NCBI GenBank assembly: GCA_032716605.1 | Contig: CM064530.1 | Location: forward strand, 11,924,406 to 11,988,405 | Origin: Paralithodes platypus | Lineage: Eukaryota; Arthropoda; Malacostraca; Decapoda; Lithodidae | Reading direction: 5' to 3' | Length of the DNA: 64,000 nucleotides | Shown here: positions 1 through 9,651 of the stretch, in pieces | Layout of the letters: each line of letters begins with the position of its first letter | Position numbering within the stretch: the stretch's first letter is position 1 | Program-made: the position numbers and the translations under genes | The notes under the pieces: model-generated | Database searches by the model: none | Seen by the model: only the letters and a program-made list of their open reading frames with translations | Told to the model about the DNA's origin: nothing

Positions 1-648
1 TCTGCTTCCATATATGATTTGCCTTATATCTATTTTGTGCATGCATATTAAATGCCCTGTTCTTCCCGTTTGGTGTACCTTCACTACCTGTTTTTGCCTA
101 GCATAATATTGACAAAAATCCAATGAATCCTGAAGCAGTGTATAATAAGATGGCGTCTTACAAAATTCTCTGAACCGGTGAACCCAACCATAAACAAAAC
201 TATATGTAAGCATTTTACGCTAATGTTTAAGATACTTTACTATCTAATATCAGAGATGTGTGACACCTTGTAGATATAACTTTAAACTCCCCAGGAATAA
301 TGATACTCAAAATAGCATTTTACCCTTTATATTCTGGCAAGCGCAAAGCAATTTCACCAAGATTAAAAAAAAAAAAAAAAAAAAGAGTTAATGAAATAAC
401 AAGAATAATAATCTAATACACAGGAAAGGTTGCAGGTAGGCAGGTGGCAGTAAGAACTTCTAGCAATTAAAGAGGGAAAGGCAATCTCAAATTATCCTTT
501 AACTCGCACAGATTCATCCTAAACTTTAAAGATCGTCACAGTAAATAGCCAGAGTATAATAAAGATACGCTTCTTCATAAACTGATAATATTTTAAGGGA
601 CCTGTGGAATTCAGAGCATACTATTGTACAATATGAGCCAGAATGTAC
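1..648. other. no gene seen; gene 1 downstream flank
   Basis: AT-rich sequence 3' of gene 1 with an A-run near 364-384. I see no exon, RNA gene or recognisable transposon protein. No clear minus-strand AATAAA was found here, so the polyadenylation site of gene 1 is unassigned. Confidence 0.5.
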
Positions 649-698
649 TTAATCCTTACAGTACCGGCGACGTCTTTTTGTTATTATTTCAGCTGGAG
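649..698. repeat. family C MITE fragment, interrupted by A1
   Basis: Starts with TTAA and carries the family C terminal motif (CAGTACCGGCGACGTC). After about 50 bases it stops where family A copy A1 begins, and the rest of the element is absent. Read as a family C element hit by A1 and then truncated. Confidence 0.6.
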
Positions 699-1033
699 TT
701 AAGGGGAGGTTTTTAGTTTGTTTCCTACTCCTCCAGCAATCTAAAAATTTCACCCCCTTGACCCCCTTTCAAGATAAATTTGTACATTTTTCGGTAGAAA
801 AATTTCCCGACCAAAGGCCGGTTACTCTTAAATTACAGGCTCGCTATCGCTCGCCAGGATAAAATAGACACCTAAATGGCACGAAAGGTCTTAAAATTGA
901 CAGAATGGGGTGTAAATTCTTAAAATCGCCAAATTATTGGGGCGAACGTCTTAAAATCTCAAAAGCAATAGGGCTAGACATGAGGGAGAAAGGGATCAAG
1001 AAAAAAGTCCCTCAAGTGGAAATCTCCCCTTAA
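699..1033. mobile_element. family A MITE (A1), TTAA to TTAA
   Basis: Bounded by TTAA at 699-702 and 1030-1033 with inverted ends (TTAAGGGGAGG / ATCTCCCCTTAA). It carries the family A core: a GGCCGG hairpin near 815, the GGCTCGCTATCGCTCGCCAGG block and the repeated GTCTTAAAAT motif. There is no coding capacity. Its right TTAA overlaps the TAA stop of gene 1, so this element is the start of the gene's 3' UTR. TTAA boundaries suggest piggyBac-type mobilisation (inference). Confidence 0.8.
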
Positions 1034-1206
1034 AGATAGCAAAGGTTCTCGTTCTGATGACACCACTGTGGTTGGATCCTGTCTGCCTTGATGCCCCGGC
1101 TGACCATCCGCTGGCGGTGGTGGATAAACCGTGACTCGGCCTCGTACCATCCGGTCGTCGGGTTGGTCCACAGTCGCTCTCCCAGGGCGGCGCCGCGGGG
1201 CCACAT
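1030..1206 (-). CDS. gene 1 exon 6: C-terminus of GH20 hexosaminidase
   Basis: Terminal exon, 58 codons plus TAA, entered in phase 0 after a CTTGCAG acceptor at 1207 upward. It encodes residues 563-620, beginning MWPRGAALGERLW, a strongly conserved GH20 C-terminal motif, and ending with the family-typical IQPQWCHQNENLCYL, whose two cysteines usually form a disulfide. The length equals the matching exon of gene 2 (177 nt). The exon is wedged between a SINE tail upstream (1213-1345) and MITE A1 downstream. The stop is TAA within TTAA at 1030-1033. Confidence 0.93.
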   Translation of the reverse strand: MWPRGAALGERLWTNPTTGWYEAESRFIHHRQRMVSRGIKADRIQPQWCHQNENLCYL

Positions 1207-1212
1207 CTGCAA

Positions 1213-1345
1213 GGAGGGTCAGGTGAAGGTATTGAGGAATAAGCCTTTACAACGGCACCTCGTAGCTACTTTCTACTTTTTCCTTTTTCCTGAAGAGTGT
1301 AGAGAGGAAGCTGTTGGAGTGGCTTTGTTATGTGTGTTTTAGTCT
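1213..1345 (-). mobile_element. SINE tail fragment (same family as 4627-4940)
   Basis: The reverse complement matches the 3' half of the SINE at 4627, including AACAGCTTCC and the GTAAAGGCTTAT block followed by an AATACCTTCACC end. It lies a few bases upstream of the exon 6 acceptor, so part of the pyrimidine tract of that splice site is next to or within SINE-derived sequence. Confidence 0.65.
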
Positions 1346-1414
1346 GTATACGTCTGTATAATATGTATAATCCTAGGGCTATATACAAGTGTGTTTGTAT
1401 ACATAGGCCCTTTT

Positions 1415-1545
1415 ATTTCAACTGACGGTAAATTTAATTCCTCAACAGCTAATATCTTGATACTTCATGGACAAATATGAAATCACTATGTCTCTGCATC
1501 ATATATATTAATGTGCAGGTTTTAGAAGATGCGATGGAACAGCAA
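1415..1545. repeat. family G repeat, fragment G3
   Basis: Shares AACTGACGGTAAATT, the ACAGCTAAT...GATACTT segment and the ATGTCTCTGCATCATAT segment with copies at 50795-51000 and 54648-55244. It lies in intron 5 of gene 1. Confidence 0.6.
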
Positions 1546-1679
1546 CAATAAAATTCCACAAGGAAAGTGAGAACAAAGAATTAAGAAAAGGGGGTAAGAC
1601 AGGGTGGTTACAGTGTCACCAAAGATGTTCACAGGAGTATGTGTTTGGAATCTTGAATAGGACAGTAAGGGAATATATG

Positions 1680-2056
1680 TTAAGGGGGATCACAGGCTTT
1701 TTTTGTTATCTTTCTCTCCTTTTCTCTCTTTCCCTGGCTTGTATCCATTCGGCCCCATTCAGCCAACTGTTTTAAGACGTTTATCCCCATCCAGGTGTCG
1801 ATTTCTTCCTGGCGAGCGATAGTGAGCCAGTTTTGTATGGAGAAATCCGGCTTCGCCGGAGAAATGTTTCTATCGAAAAATGTACAAATTTAGCTTGCTG
1901 TCAAAACAAAAATATATATGCTGGCTCGCTACCGCTCGCCAGGAAAATATTGACACCTGGATGGGGGTAAACGTCTTAAAACAGTAGGCTGAATGGGGCC
2001 GAATGGATAAAAGCCAGGGAGAGAAAGAGAAAAAAAAGCGAGGTGGGCTCCCTTAA
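1680..2056. mobile_element. family B foldback MITE (B1)
   Basis: TTAA-bounded (1680-1683, 2053-2056), about 377 bp. The two halves are near reverse complements: CATTCGGCCCCATTCAGCC and CCTGGCGAGCG on the left return inverted on the right, around a GGCTTCGCCGG hairpin. No protein is encoded. Intron 5 of gene 1. Confidence 0.8.
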
Positions 2057-2059
2057 CGG

Positions 2060-2826
2060 AGAACACCTAAGCAACCTCAAATTCGCTGATGACATAGTTC
2101 TTTTCAGCGACGCAGGAGAAGAGTTACAACAAAATGATGGAAGATTAAAACAGAGAAAGCCTTAATGTAAGACTGAAAATGAATAGAAAGAAAACCAAGA
2201 TTATGTTTAATCATCTTGCGCAATCACAACAAATAAAGTTAGAAGATGAAGTGATAGAAACAGTTAAAGAATATATATACCTAGGCCAGGTTATAAAGGC
2301 AAACCCAGATCACTCTAGATAAATCAACCAAAGGATGTGATGGAGTGCATTTGGTAAACAGAACTCTATTATGAAAAGTAAACTACCCCTTTCATTAAAA
2401 AGGAAAGTATACAACCAATGTGTCCTCCCTGTACTAACTCATGAATCAGCAACCTGCAGAATAACAACGTGTCTAGCACATAAACTAAAGAGTGCCCAAA
2501 GAGAAATGGAGAGGATAATGTTAGGCATAACTTGGAGAGACAAGAAGAGAGCCTCGTTTATAAGGGAACAAACATAAGTAGAAGATATTCTCTGTATTAT
2601 AATAAAGAGGAAATAGTCATGGGCAGGTCATATATCTAGAAGATATGATAACAGATGGATAACTAGAGCAACAGAGTGGGAACCTAGAGATGGAGCTAGA
2701 GGAAGGGGTAGACAGAGAATCAGATGTATGGATGAGATCCGAAAATGGAACAGATTAACATCTGACTGGTTAGAGTGGAAACGTTTGGGAGAGGCCTTTG
2801 TCCTGTAGTGGACTAACTTAGGCTGA
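2060..2826 (+). pseudogene. decayed RTE-like LINE, C-terminal RT portion
   Basis: Translated fragments are recognisable in order: an NLKFADDIVLFS motif (RT FADD box) near 2080-2105, a thumb/connection segment around 2371-2577 (KSKLPLSLKRKVYNQCVLP, then a MERIMLGITWRDKKRASFIR stretch), then the C-terminal end near 2640-2810 (WEPRDGARGRGRQRI, WKRLGEAFVL). Stops and frameshifts separate the pieces. It is antisense to gene 1, in intron 5. The tail matches another fragment at 61290-61480. Confidence 0.75.
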
Positions 2827-2833
2827 TGATGAA

Positions 2834-2890
2834 CTAGCCTTGGCATCTACAGTCATATCATCTGTCTCTTCCATCCACAGTGTCACTTTG
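2834..2890 (-). pseudogene. decayed duplicate of gene 1 exon 5 3' end (copy 1)
   Basis: On the minus strand this reads LWMEETDDMTVDAK followed by a GCTAGT donor-like sequence, matching the end of exon 5 (LWTEQTDDMTVDAK then GTTAGT). The upstream part is unrelated or too diverged to align. A GC-type donor would be weak. It lies about 290 bases downstream of the real exon, in the same orientation. Confidence 0.7.
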
Positions 2891-2954
2891 ATGAATGGGA
2901 CTTTGGGTAAACAGTATGGTGCAGGTCCCCTAATGAACTGAATGAAGGGAACTA

Positions 2955-3037
2955 AATTATGCTTGGCAGCCACAGTCATATCATCCGTTTGTTCGGTCTA
3001 TAGCACCACCTCGCCTCCCAAGATGGCCTCAGTGTAT
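2955..3037 (-). pseudogene. decayed duplicate of gene 1 exon 5 3' end (copy 2), nonsense
   Basis: The minus strand reads TEAILGGEVVL-stop-TEQTDDMTVAAK, against IEAILGGEAALWTEQTDDMTVDAK in exon 5. The conserved active-site Trp codon TGG is TAG here, and the donor is lost. A partial exon duplicate that is not usable as it stands. Confidence 0.75.
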
Positions 3038-3176
3038 AGACATTTTAACATTATAAGGAGATCCAGCTCCAGAATATTGAAATATCCTTGTAGATAAGAG
3101 ATATAAGCACCAGCCTATATTAAACTAACTTACCTTGTGTATAAATCATTTAAGCACCAATCTATGTTATACTAAC

Positions 3177-3404
3177 CTTGGCATCTACCGTCATGTCGTC
3201 TGTTTGTTCTGTCCATAGTGCCGCCTCGCCTCCCAAGATGGCTTCGATGTATGGGCTGCCAGTGAGCTGGGTGGCTATCTCGTGGGGGCTGTTGTCGTAC
3301 ACCGTTTGCCATCCCTTGTACGGTGAGCACCAGTTGTTACCCTCACCCACCCAGGCTCCGGCACCGCAGTCCAGGTACCAGGCGTCGTGATTACTGAACA
3401 CAAC
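3177..3404 (-). CDS. gene 1 exon 5: GH20 catalytic domain, C-terminal half
   Basis: 76 codons (residues 487-562), phase 0 at both ends, with an ATTATTAG acceptor and a GTTAGT donor (AAG|GTTAGT). It encodes NHDAWYLDCGAGAW and ends GGEAALWTEQTDD...K. Y496, D498, W550 and E552 match residues that line the -1 sugar subsite in insect chitinolytic Hex (Y475, D477, W524, E526 of Ostrinia OfHex1; numbering from memory). All four are present, consistent with an active enzyme. Confidence 0.94.
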
Positions 3405-3646
3405 CTAATAATAATAATAGGTCAGAGACTTTCCTCAGTTAATATTTCGTGTTTTAAGTAGTTTCAGTATTATATTGTTCATTACTTAGGGGAAAAAATT
3501 TGACTAAAGTTTCACTTAAATTTTTTTCTTTTCAGGAACTTAACAATTCACCAGTGCTTTCAGAATTCCAATAAAAATACACAAAGGTGTACATGATAAA
3601 ACATTAAGGACAACAACTAAATGAGAACATACTGTACTGTACGTAC

Positions 3647-3949
3647 CTTGTACCCACTCTGCAAGATCTGTGCGATGACCTGGTCTTCCTTGGTGGTCCA
3701 GAGTTGAATACCATAAACAAGTGGGTCCAGGTACTTCTCCAGGCGTCCGGCCTCAGTTAAGTGAGACGTCCAGATCAATCCAAAGGGTTCAGTCTGCCCA
3801 GTAGCCGTGGCAGCATTTTTCAGTAGTTGTCGGGCTTTATCTTGAAACACGCCCCATTGTTCATAGTAGCCGTCCTCACTCATGCTGAAGTTGTTGGCAG
3901 TCATCCAGTCAGTGATCTCCTTAGTTGTGTTCCAGCAGTTTAGATTCAC
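3647..3949 (-). CDS. gene 1 exon 4: GH20 catalytic domain, middle
   Basis: 101 codons (residues 386-486), phase 0, acceptor TTTTTCAG, donor AAG|GTACGT. It opens with VNLNCWN, which joined to exon 3 gives the family signature GGDEVNLNCW. An N-glycosylation sequon N392-T-T follows. W445 in LIWTSHLT matches the Trp that stacks on the -1 sugar. Gene 2 splits this segment about 19 codons earlier and has Arg at the W445 position. Confidence 0.94.
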
Positions 3950-4278
3950 CTGAAAAAGAGAGTATACATTTATAATTACAGATAAGGAAAAGATACATTG
4001 TAAGAAAGACTATCTATATATAACATATGCCAATTAGTTACATAAACATCTGCCATGATTACAAAATATGTGATCAAATGTTCCTAAAATGTTCGTGTTT
4101 CTTGCAAACATATAACTCACACCCTCATTAGACATATTACAAACTACTTTGATAGGCATCAAGTACTTACTGATTCACAGCACAGTTTCTGGCCCAGACG
4201 GGTGTGAGAGACTCAATTACTAGTAACCATGCCTAACATTTCTCATTCCTTACAAGAGTCAAAAGTTAAACAAGTAAC

Positions 4279-4560
4279 TGCCGTAGTTTTCCATCTTGCC
4301 AAAGCCTTAAGCAAAATAATGCATCAATGCCTATTAGGTAAATAACAAATGTATGGCATCCAAGTACCACCTTTTCTTTGAAATTATACTTTCAAACTTA
4401 CTGGGTACATCAACACGTTCCTGAGGGATTTCATTCTTCTTCTGTTCTTGCAACTTTTGGGGTAAAACAAGGTACAATTTTGGGTCCCTTTAGTTTTATA
4501 AAGCTCAAATCAATTACACTCATTTTTGCAAATCACTCAAAGATGACTATCTACACTTGA
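4279..4560 (+). pseudogene. very decayed LINE RT fragment
   Basis: Broken pieces resemble an RT palm: HLAKALSK..HQCLLGK near 4295-4340, then a segment near 4378-4560 with FGVKQGTILGP, similar to the [10 protein letters not shown] box. Stops interrupt every frame. Intron 3 of gene 1, antisense to it. Confidence 0.5.
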
Positions 4561-4626
4561 ATACTGGGAAGACATGTTAAAAGCAACCCTGTCCTCATTA
4601 AAAAGTATTCCAAATATGTAGTATAT

Positions 4627-4940
4627 GACAAGGGTGCACTGTCGCAGCGATTGAGTGGAGAGCACGCTCACGTGTAAATCTGCTTGACCTGGGTTCGATC
4701 CCAGCCAAGGCGGAAATATTTAGTGTGTGTGGTAGTACGTCCTACTGTGTTTCACATACTCGCACCCAGTCGGGGGACACCTCGATGACGTATACAAACT
4801 GATAACACACAAAGCTACTTCAACAGCTTCCACTCTCTCCAACACCCATTCTCCCCTCTCAACACTCTTTGGAAAGTAGATAAGAGGTGCCATTGTAAAG
4901 GCTTATCCTTTAATACCTTCACCAGACCTGATCTGACCTG
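4627..4940 (+). mobile_element. tRNA-derived SINE
   Basis: The head resembles a tRNA: an A-box-like AGCGATTGAGTGG and a consensus B box GGTTCGATCCC (about 4692-4702). A tRNA-unrelated body follows and ends with a GTAAAGGCTTATCC / CCTTCACC tail. The tail recurs at 1213-1345 (minus), about 21720-21775 and about 29230-29280. It cannot fold as a proper tRNA because no matching acceptor stem is visible. Intron 3 of gene 1. Confidence 0.65.
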
Positions 4941-5219
4941 ACCACCTGATGTGTTTGGTTAACAGACCTATTGTATCGTACTGCACATAAACAGCCCTTT
5001 CCAGCATCCCTTCAAATTAATTTCAGAACGTCCTAGGGGTGCATGCACACCAGGTTAAGATAAGCTGTTTTTAGCTCCTTGTCTAGGTTTTCACTCGGTT
5101 GCTCAGGTAGTTCATCTATAATTTGTTTTCATAACATGCGACCAGCCTGATGATAAATAAGGGTTCACAAACATGATTGGTGTAATGAGCAGTGATAACC
5201 TCACTACTATTTGACTTTA

Positions 5220-6122
5220 ACCTGAAAGAATTGTGTAGGAATTTGATATCTCACGGGAGCTGTTATATGTAGATGACCTAGTCAGGACTTACTGTTAAAT
5301 GCTGAGGCATAATGCAATAGCCTGAGAGAGAGTTTGGCAAACAAGGGATTAAGAGCCAATATAAATAAAACAGAGGTCATGATTAGTGGAATAAAATTAT
5401 GAAAAAGAAAAACAAAAGAAAACAAATAACTGGTGACTACCATGTGTAGTCTGTAGGTAAAGGCTGGGCAGCAAAGTCAATTAAATGTAATATTTAAATT
5501 GATTGAGATGCATAAGATATGTAGTGTGACAAATATATGTCTGCCGCAAGTTGAATATTGAAATCGTGGATTATAACAAGTGTAATATCAAAGGGAGAAG
5601 TTGTATTGGAAGACTTGCCTGGTAGTGTTAATTTTGGCAGTGTGACTTTGGAGTATGTAAACAGTTTCTGTCACTTGGCTGATACTAATTATGTCAATGG
5701 TTCTGTTGCAAGAGTTCGATTAGGCGGGGACAAGTTCAGAGAGTTGTTGCTTCTTTTACCCATGAGAGGACTCTCGCTTTGCTCTAAGGGAAAGGTGTAT
5801 GCTTTGTGTATTGAAAGTGGAATGACTTTTGCTTCAGAAACATGGCTGATTACAATAAATGTTTTTTAACAAAATGGAATGCAAATAAATCAGAATAGTG
5901 ATAATAATACGTGGTGTTAATCCCAAAGATAAAATAACTAATAAGGAACTAAGCAGGCAGCGGTGTATTTGGAGTATCAGTAAAGAGACGTGATGTGGCT
6001 TGGTTGGTGTGGGCATGTGAAAAGAATGGATGATCAATATTGGGAGAAGAGTTGTAAGTCTGTGAACGTGGAGGAAGCCCCGCGAAGGGGTGGACCTAGA
6101 AAGACGTGGGCTCAGGTACATA
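5220..6122 (+). pseudogene. decayed LINE, RT C-terminal region
   Basis: The best-preserved part (5558-5869) contains GSVTLEYVNSFCHLADT and a GKVYALC...MTFASETW stretch, the layout of an RT C-terminus (FCYLGD..., LYGSETW). It continues near 5990-6115 with LGWCGHVKRMDD and RRGGPRKTW, a common LINE end. Several stops and frame changes are present. It lies antisense in intron 3 of gene 1 and ends about 120 bases from the exon 3 donor. Confidence 0.7.
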
Positions 6123-6240
6123 CCTTGAATTTGGCTCCCTACTATTCCTTCAAGTTTGGGGGAGACGCTTGTTACAAGCAGCTTTGCCTTTTATCTCCTT
6201 CATACATGTAAAAAAGAAATGTACATTTGCCCCAACTAAC

Positions 6241-6387
6241 CTCATCTCCGCCGTAGTGGAAGATATCAACCGGGTTGAATATTTTAAAGAACTCTGTGTA
6301 GATCTGTCCGAGCACCGTGTACACATTAGGGTTGGCCAGGTTGAGCTGACCACAGGGAGGCTCCACACAGTACGACTGCCACGGCTC
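6241..6387 (-). CDS. gene 1 exon 3: GH20 catalytic dyad exon
   Basis: 49 codons (residues 337-385), phase 0 both ends, acceptor CCCTACAG and donor GAG|GTTAGT. It encodes EPWQSYCVEPPCGQLN, then ends DIFHYGGDE. D384-E385 is the GH20 catalytic pair: Glu is the acid/base and Asp orients the substrate 2-acetamido group that acts as nucleophile. The exon length equals its gene 2 counterpart (147 nt). The acceptor is preceded on the transcript by a run of 17 C. Confidence 0.95.
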
Positions 6388-6392
6388 CTGTA

Positions 6393-6409
6393 GGGGGGGG
6401 GGGGGGGGG
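6393..6409 (-). repeat. G17/C17 homopolymer forming the exon 3 pyrimidine tract
   Basis: Seventeen consecutive G on the plus strand read as C17 in the pre-mRNA, ending just before TACAG of the exon 3 acceptor. A length-variable homopolymer thus serves as the polypyrimidine tract. Confidence 0.85.
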
Positions 6410-6421
6410 AATTTGTATTCT

Positions 6422-6636
6422 TTAACCCGTACAGTACCAGAGAAGTCTTTTTATTGATATCTGGAGACAATTAGACGATTTTATTTAGCTTTGGAAGGAG
6501 TTTTGCTGTTTAAAAGACTACAGCCTATCCCAATTCAACCTATAAATTACCATATATCTTTCCTAAGCTTCATAAAATAGTCTAAATGCAGCTGAAATCA
6601 AATAAAAAAAGCCGTCGCCAGTACAGAACGGGTTAA
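6422..6636. mobile_element. family C MITE (C2)
   Basis: TTAA to TTAA, about 215 bp. Inverted ends read TTAACCCGTACAGTACC and its partner GTACAGAACGGGTTAA. The interior is palindromic around TTTAGC...GGAAGGA / TCCTAAGC. No coding. Intron 2 of gene 1. Confidence 0.8.
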
Positions 6637-6879
6637 CAATTCTTTGCCTTTGCAGCGCCGTTAATAGACGAAAGAACTTGAAAAATGACGCTACTATTAG
6701 AAATAAGAATGCTAATCTGTGTACTCTGTTATCCAAATTTTGTAGTATTCACAAAATATATTCTTGGAGGGTAAAAGGATTGGTAGGATTAAGCAAATAT
6801 GTTAAACAGGTTACATAATAATTCATATATAGAGGTATCAATATATATTAAATACTAACCTTGATCACCAGGACTTCGG

Positions 6880-7195
6880 TGAGACTTTCTATTGCGCTAG
6901 ACATATCGAAAGCCTTCGATAGAGTCTGTCACAAATCTCTAATTTCCAAACTACCCTCCTTCGGTTTCTATCCCTCTATCTGTGCCTTGGTCTCTAATTT
7001 CCTATCAGACCGCTCCATAGCTGTAGTTGTGGATGGCCATCGCTCACTTCCTCAACCTAGCAACTCTGGTGTTCCTCAGGGTTCTGTCTTGTCTCCAATT
7101 ATCTTTCTAATGTTCATTAATGATCTACTCAACTATACCTCTAGTCCTATGCACTCATATGCTAACGACTCTACCTTACAGTATTAAACTAGTTT
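6880..7195 (+). pseudogene. LINE RT palm fragment
   Basis: One frame is open with [40 protein letters not shown] and HSYANDSTL. The catalytic YADD is changed to YAND, so the RT is dead. It belongs to the same family as the copy at 13170-15240. Truncated at both ends, antisense in intron 2 of gene 1. Confidence 0.85.
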
Positions 7196-7672
7196 TTCAC
7201 ATCAACCCAGCATACAACAATCTTACACATATTACCCCTGGCCTGCCTCATATTGGCAGCCTCAAGAGAACACATTAGTTTGCTTCCTCTCTTTCAGGAT
7301 GATGCTGTCTATCATTTGGCTATTTTGATCAACTAAGGAATGATCTCTTTAAAAGTTTAAATCAAGGAGATGAAAATGGTTTCAAGTAGCTCCTCCAGCA
7401 CAAACATTTTGTTTGACTGTACATTATCCTAGTTAAGTAGCTCCTCACATAGATTGCCAGCGAACTACTTGATAAGGCTATTCAGTTTAAGAAGTGGTGA
7501 CCTAACTCGATTATTCCAACTTTTATTTTCAAAAAGAAAATGTAGCCTACACCTCAAAAAGCTTGAATATTGAATGTGTGCTAAAGACTTTATTTTTTCG
7601 TATTGCTTAAAATGTAACTAAAGCCAAACTTATGGCGGAAGTCAATATTTTTTAGTGCGACTGTACACTGAC

Positions 7673-8606
7673 CTGGTTGATGCAGACAGCTAGGTTCCCA
7701 AGACCTTCCTTGGGGCCCCATTGGAAGCCATTGCCGACGTGAGCAGGAGCGTCAAACTCTGGCATAAGACGGATGCCGCGGACCTGAGCGTAGTCTTGTA
7801 AGCTTCGAAGGTTCTCTGTAGTGTACAGCTGGCTGGAGGAGTATGCCCCATAGTAGGCCATATTGGGCATGTCGGGGAAATAGAGTGGGAAGGAGTGGGA
7901 GTCAGTGAGGTGGAGATGAAGAGTGTTGAGCTTTGTGGATGCCATGCCATCCAGGGTGCGCTGCAGAGTTTCCATGCTGATAAAATTCCTTGCTGTGTCC
8001 AGCAGCAGCCCGCGGTACTTGAAGGCTGGAGCATCAGTGACTGTGGCCGTTGTCACCACCATGAGACTACCTTCATTTTCATGGTATTCTATCAGCTGAC
8101 TCAGTGTCTCAAGAGCGTGCCGGGCGCCAAAGAACGTTGGAGCGATGATGGTGCCGGTGGTGACACTGTCCGCTGTCGACACATACAGCTCATAGCTCTC
8201 ATCTGTCTCTAGTCCCAGGTTGCTCTCACTGCCCCCTAGTGTTATATCTAAGTGAAGGCTTTGACTCAGAGTGTTAGGGTTGCATGGGCCCTCCCAAAGT
8301 ACTCCGCCATTGTCATATTCTGGGTGGTAGCGTTGAATGTTGTCCTTGAAAATAATTATCGCTTTATTGAGCAGACCACACACCACTGGGTCACTCCCGC
8401 AGGTGACATTGTTGGTGGTGTTGGTGGGGAGGAATGTGGTGATGTCCTGACCCACCACGGCATGGGAGGGTCGCGGCCACAGCACACCATTGGCACCACA
8501 GGTCAGCTTGCAGGTGTTGAGGGTGGTAAGCGGCTCTATCCCTCCAGCATCCTTCTTCACACACACCCCGGCGGTATCACATGACCAGCCCCATGGTGAT
8601 GGCAAT
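7673..8606 (-). CDS. gene 1 exon 2: N-terminal GH20b domain and start of TIM barrel
   Basis: 934-nt exon. The acceptor is CCTCCTCAG; the first base completes a Gln codon begun by the two terminal bases of exon 1, and the donor is CAG|GTCAGT (phase 0). It encodes residues 25-336. The start PSPWGWSC and VLWPRPSHAV mark the N-terminal GH20b-like alpha/beta domain (about 60-210). The (beta/alpha)8 catalytic domain starts at FKYRGLLLDTARNF (R223 is the substrate-binding Arg of YRG), followed by HLHLTDSHSFP and MPEFDAPAHVGNG. Sequons occur at N87 (NTT) and N91 (NVT). The position after HVG is Asn, where insect chitinolytic Hex usually has Glu (family knowledge, from memory). No stops or frameshifts. 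Confidence 0.95.
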
Positions 8607-8739
8607 CTGAGGAGGCATAGTTTTACGGAAAGTATAGGTAGATACATACAGGAACTTTTAAAGGTGGATTTGTATCCTATTCTCAAATCCAATATGTTCT
8701 TCAAACTATTTAGATATTTATATCATTAGTTTTAATTAA

Positions 8740-9010
8740 GCATAAGGATGTGGCGACCACATCGCCCGTCACTTCTGTGGCGCAGATAGCCCATCGACAT
8801 TGGGACTGTGAATCCCACCTCCCAAATTTACTCTTACTGCTGGGTCAGAAAGCCTTGGAACCCAGGGTTACCAACAAAAGTAAAAATACTGCTAGTTCCT
8901 CTACATGCCTTAACCCAGGAACTGCGACGTTCCTTCCGAAGGCACAGTATTAAAACTTGTGTAAAAATATATCTTCAAATACCATGCCAATTAAGGGAGG
9001 AGGATTTAGG
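8740..9010. repeat. interspersed repeat, diverged copy
   Basis: GGATGTGGCGACC...CGCCCGTCACTTCTGTGGCGCA closely parallels GGATGCGGCGACT...CGCCCGCCACTTTCGTGGTGCA at about 9236-9275. Class unknown. It lies in intron 1 of gene 1. Confidence 0.5.
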
Positions 9011-9231
9011 CACCAGTCGTTCAGGGAAGTGCTCCCGGGGAGAGCTTTAGTTGGAGTGTAAGGATTGCCAGACGTCCTGTTTCACCACCTGGTCTTCTTT
9101 GCTGTTTTTTTCTGTGCCTCAGTTACACAAACTTGATCCTAAGATACACACACTCTTGCTTGCTTACATATTACCACAAGTGCTGCACACCCTACACTAA
9201 CTTAACATTATTCCAATTTCATATTTTGGCA

Positions 9232-9650
9232 TAGGGATGCGGCGACTCAACGCCCGCCACTTTCGTGGTGCAATCAGCTTCTGTAGCAGTGGACCACTGG
9301 CTCCTATCTTCAGAACATTCCTGTGCTTAGTATGCTTCCAGACAGGGGTAAATAAGATAGCAAAACAGTGGTAGAACTGCCATCCGGGTGAGGGACTGCT
9401 CTGGGTCTGCTCCTTTAGTGCTAAGGGTCATAATCCACTTAGTAGAAATGGCACTGTGGGGGTTTGTCTGGGAGCCTGGAGGCAGTTTCTGCCATAGCCA
9501 TCCCTTTTGGGGTGCTACCTCTGGAAGCGGGGCATCAGATTGATGATGATGAAATACCATGCCTGTGCTGGGAAATTTATCAAAATTGGATGACACATAG
9601 AAAGTAGTGGCATCTCTCCATAGCACACCATCCACTCCCCCCCCCCCCCC
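9232..9650. repeat. interspersed repeat of unknown class with C-run
   Basis: The second copy of the CGCCCGCCACTTTCGTGG repeat continues into a stretch whose minus strand has a 102-codon open frame without recognisable domains, then GATGATGATGA and a C14 run (about 9638-9651). I read it as repeat-derived and not as an exon: it has no flanking splice phase that would fit gene 1. Confidence 0.4.
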
Positions 9651-9651
9651 A

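Noticed and set aside
974..1342. Alternative frames across gene 1 exon 6
   Set aside because: Shadows of the real minus-strand exon; only that frame continues the GH20 protein with matching phase.
7690..8584. Plus- and minus-strand alternative frames inside exon 2
   Set aside because: The true frame spells a continuous GH20 protein of 311 residues; the others have no homology.
9327..9635. Minus-strand 102-codon frame as an extra hexosaminidase exon
   Set aside because: No GH20 similarity, repeat-like surroundings, and exon 1 joins exon 2 in phase without it.
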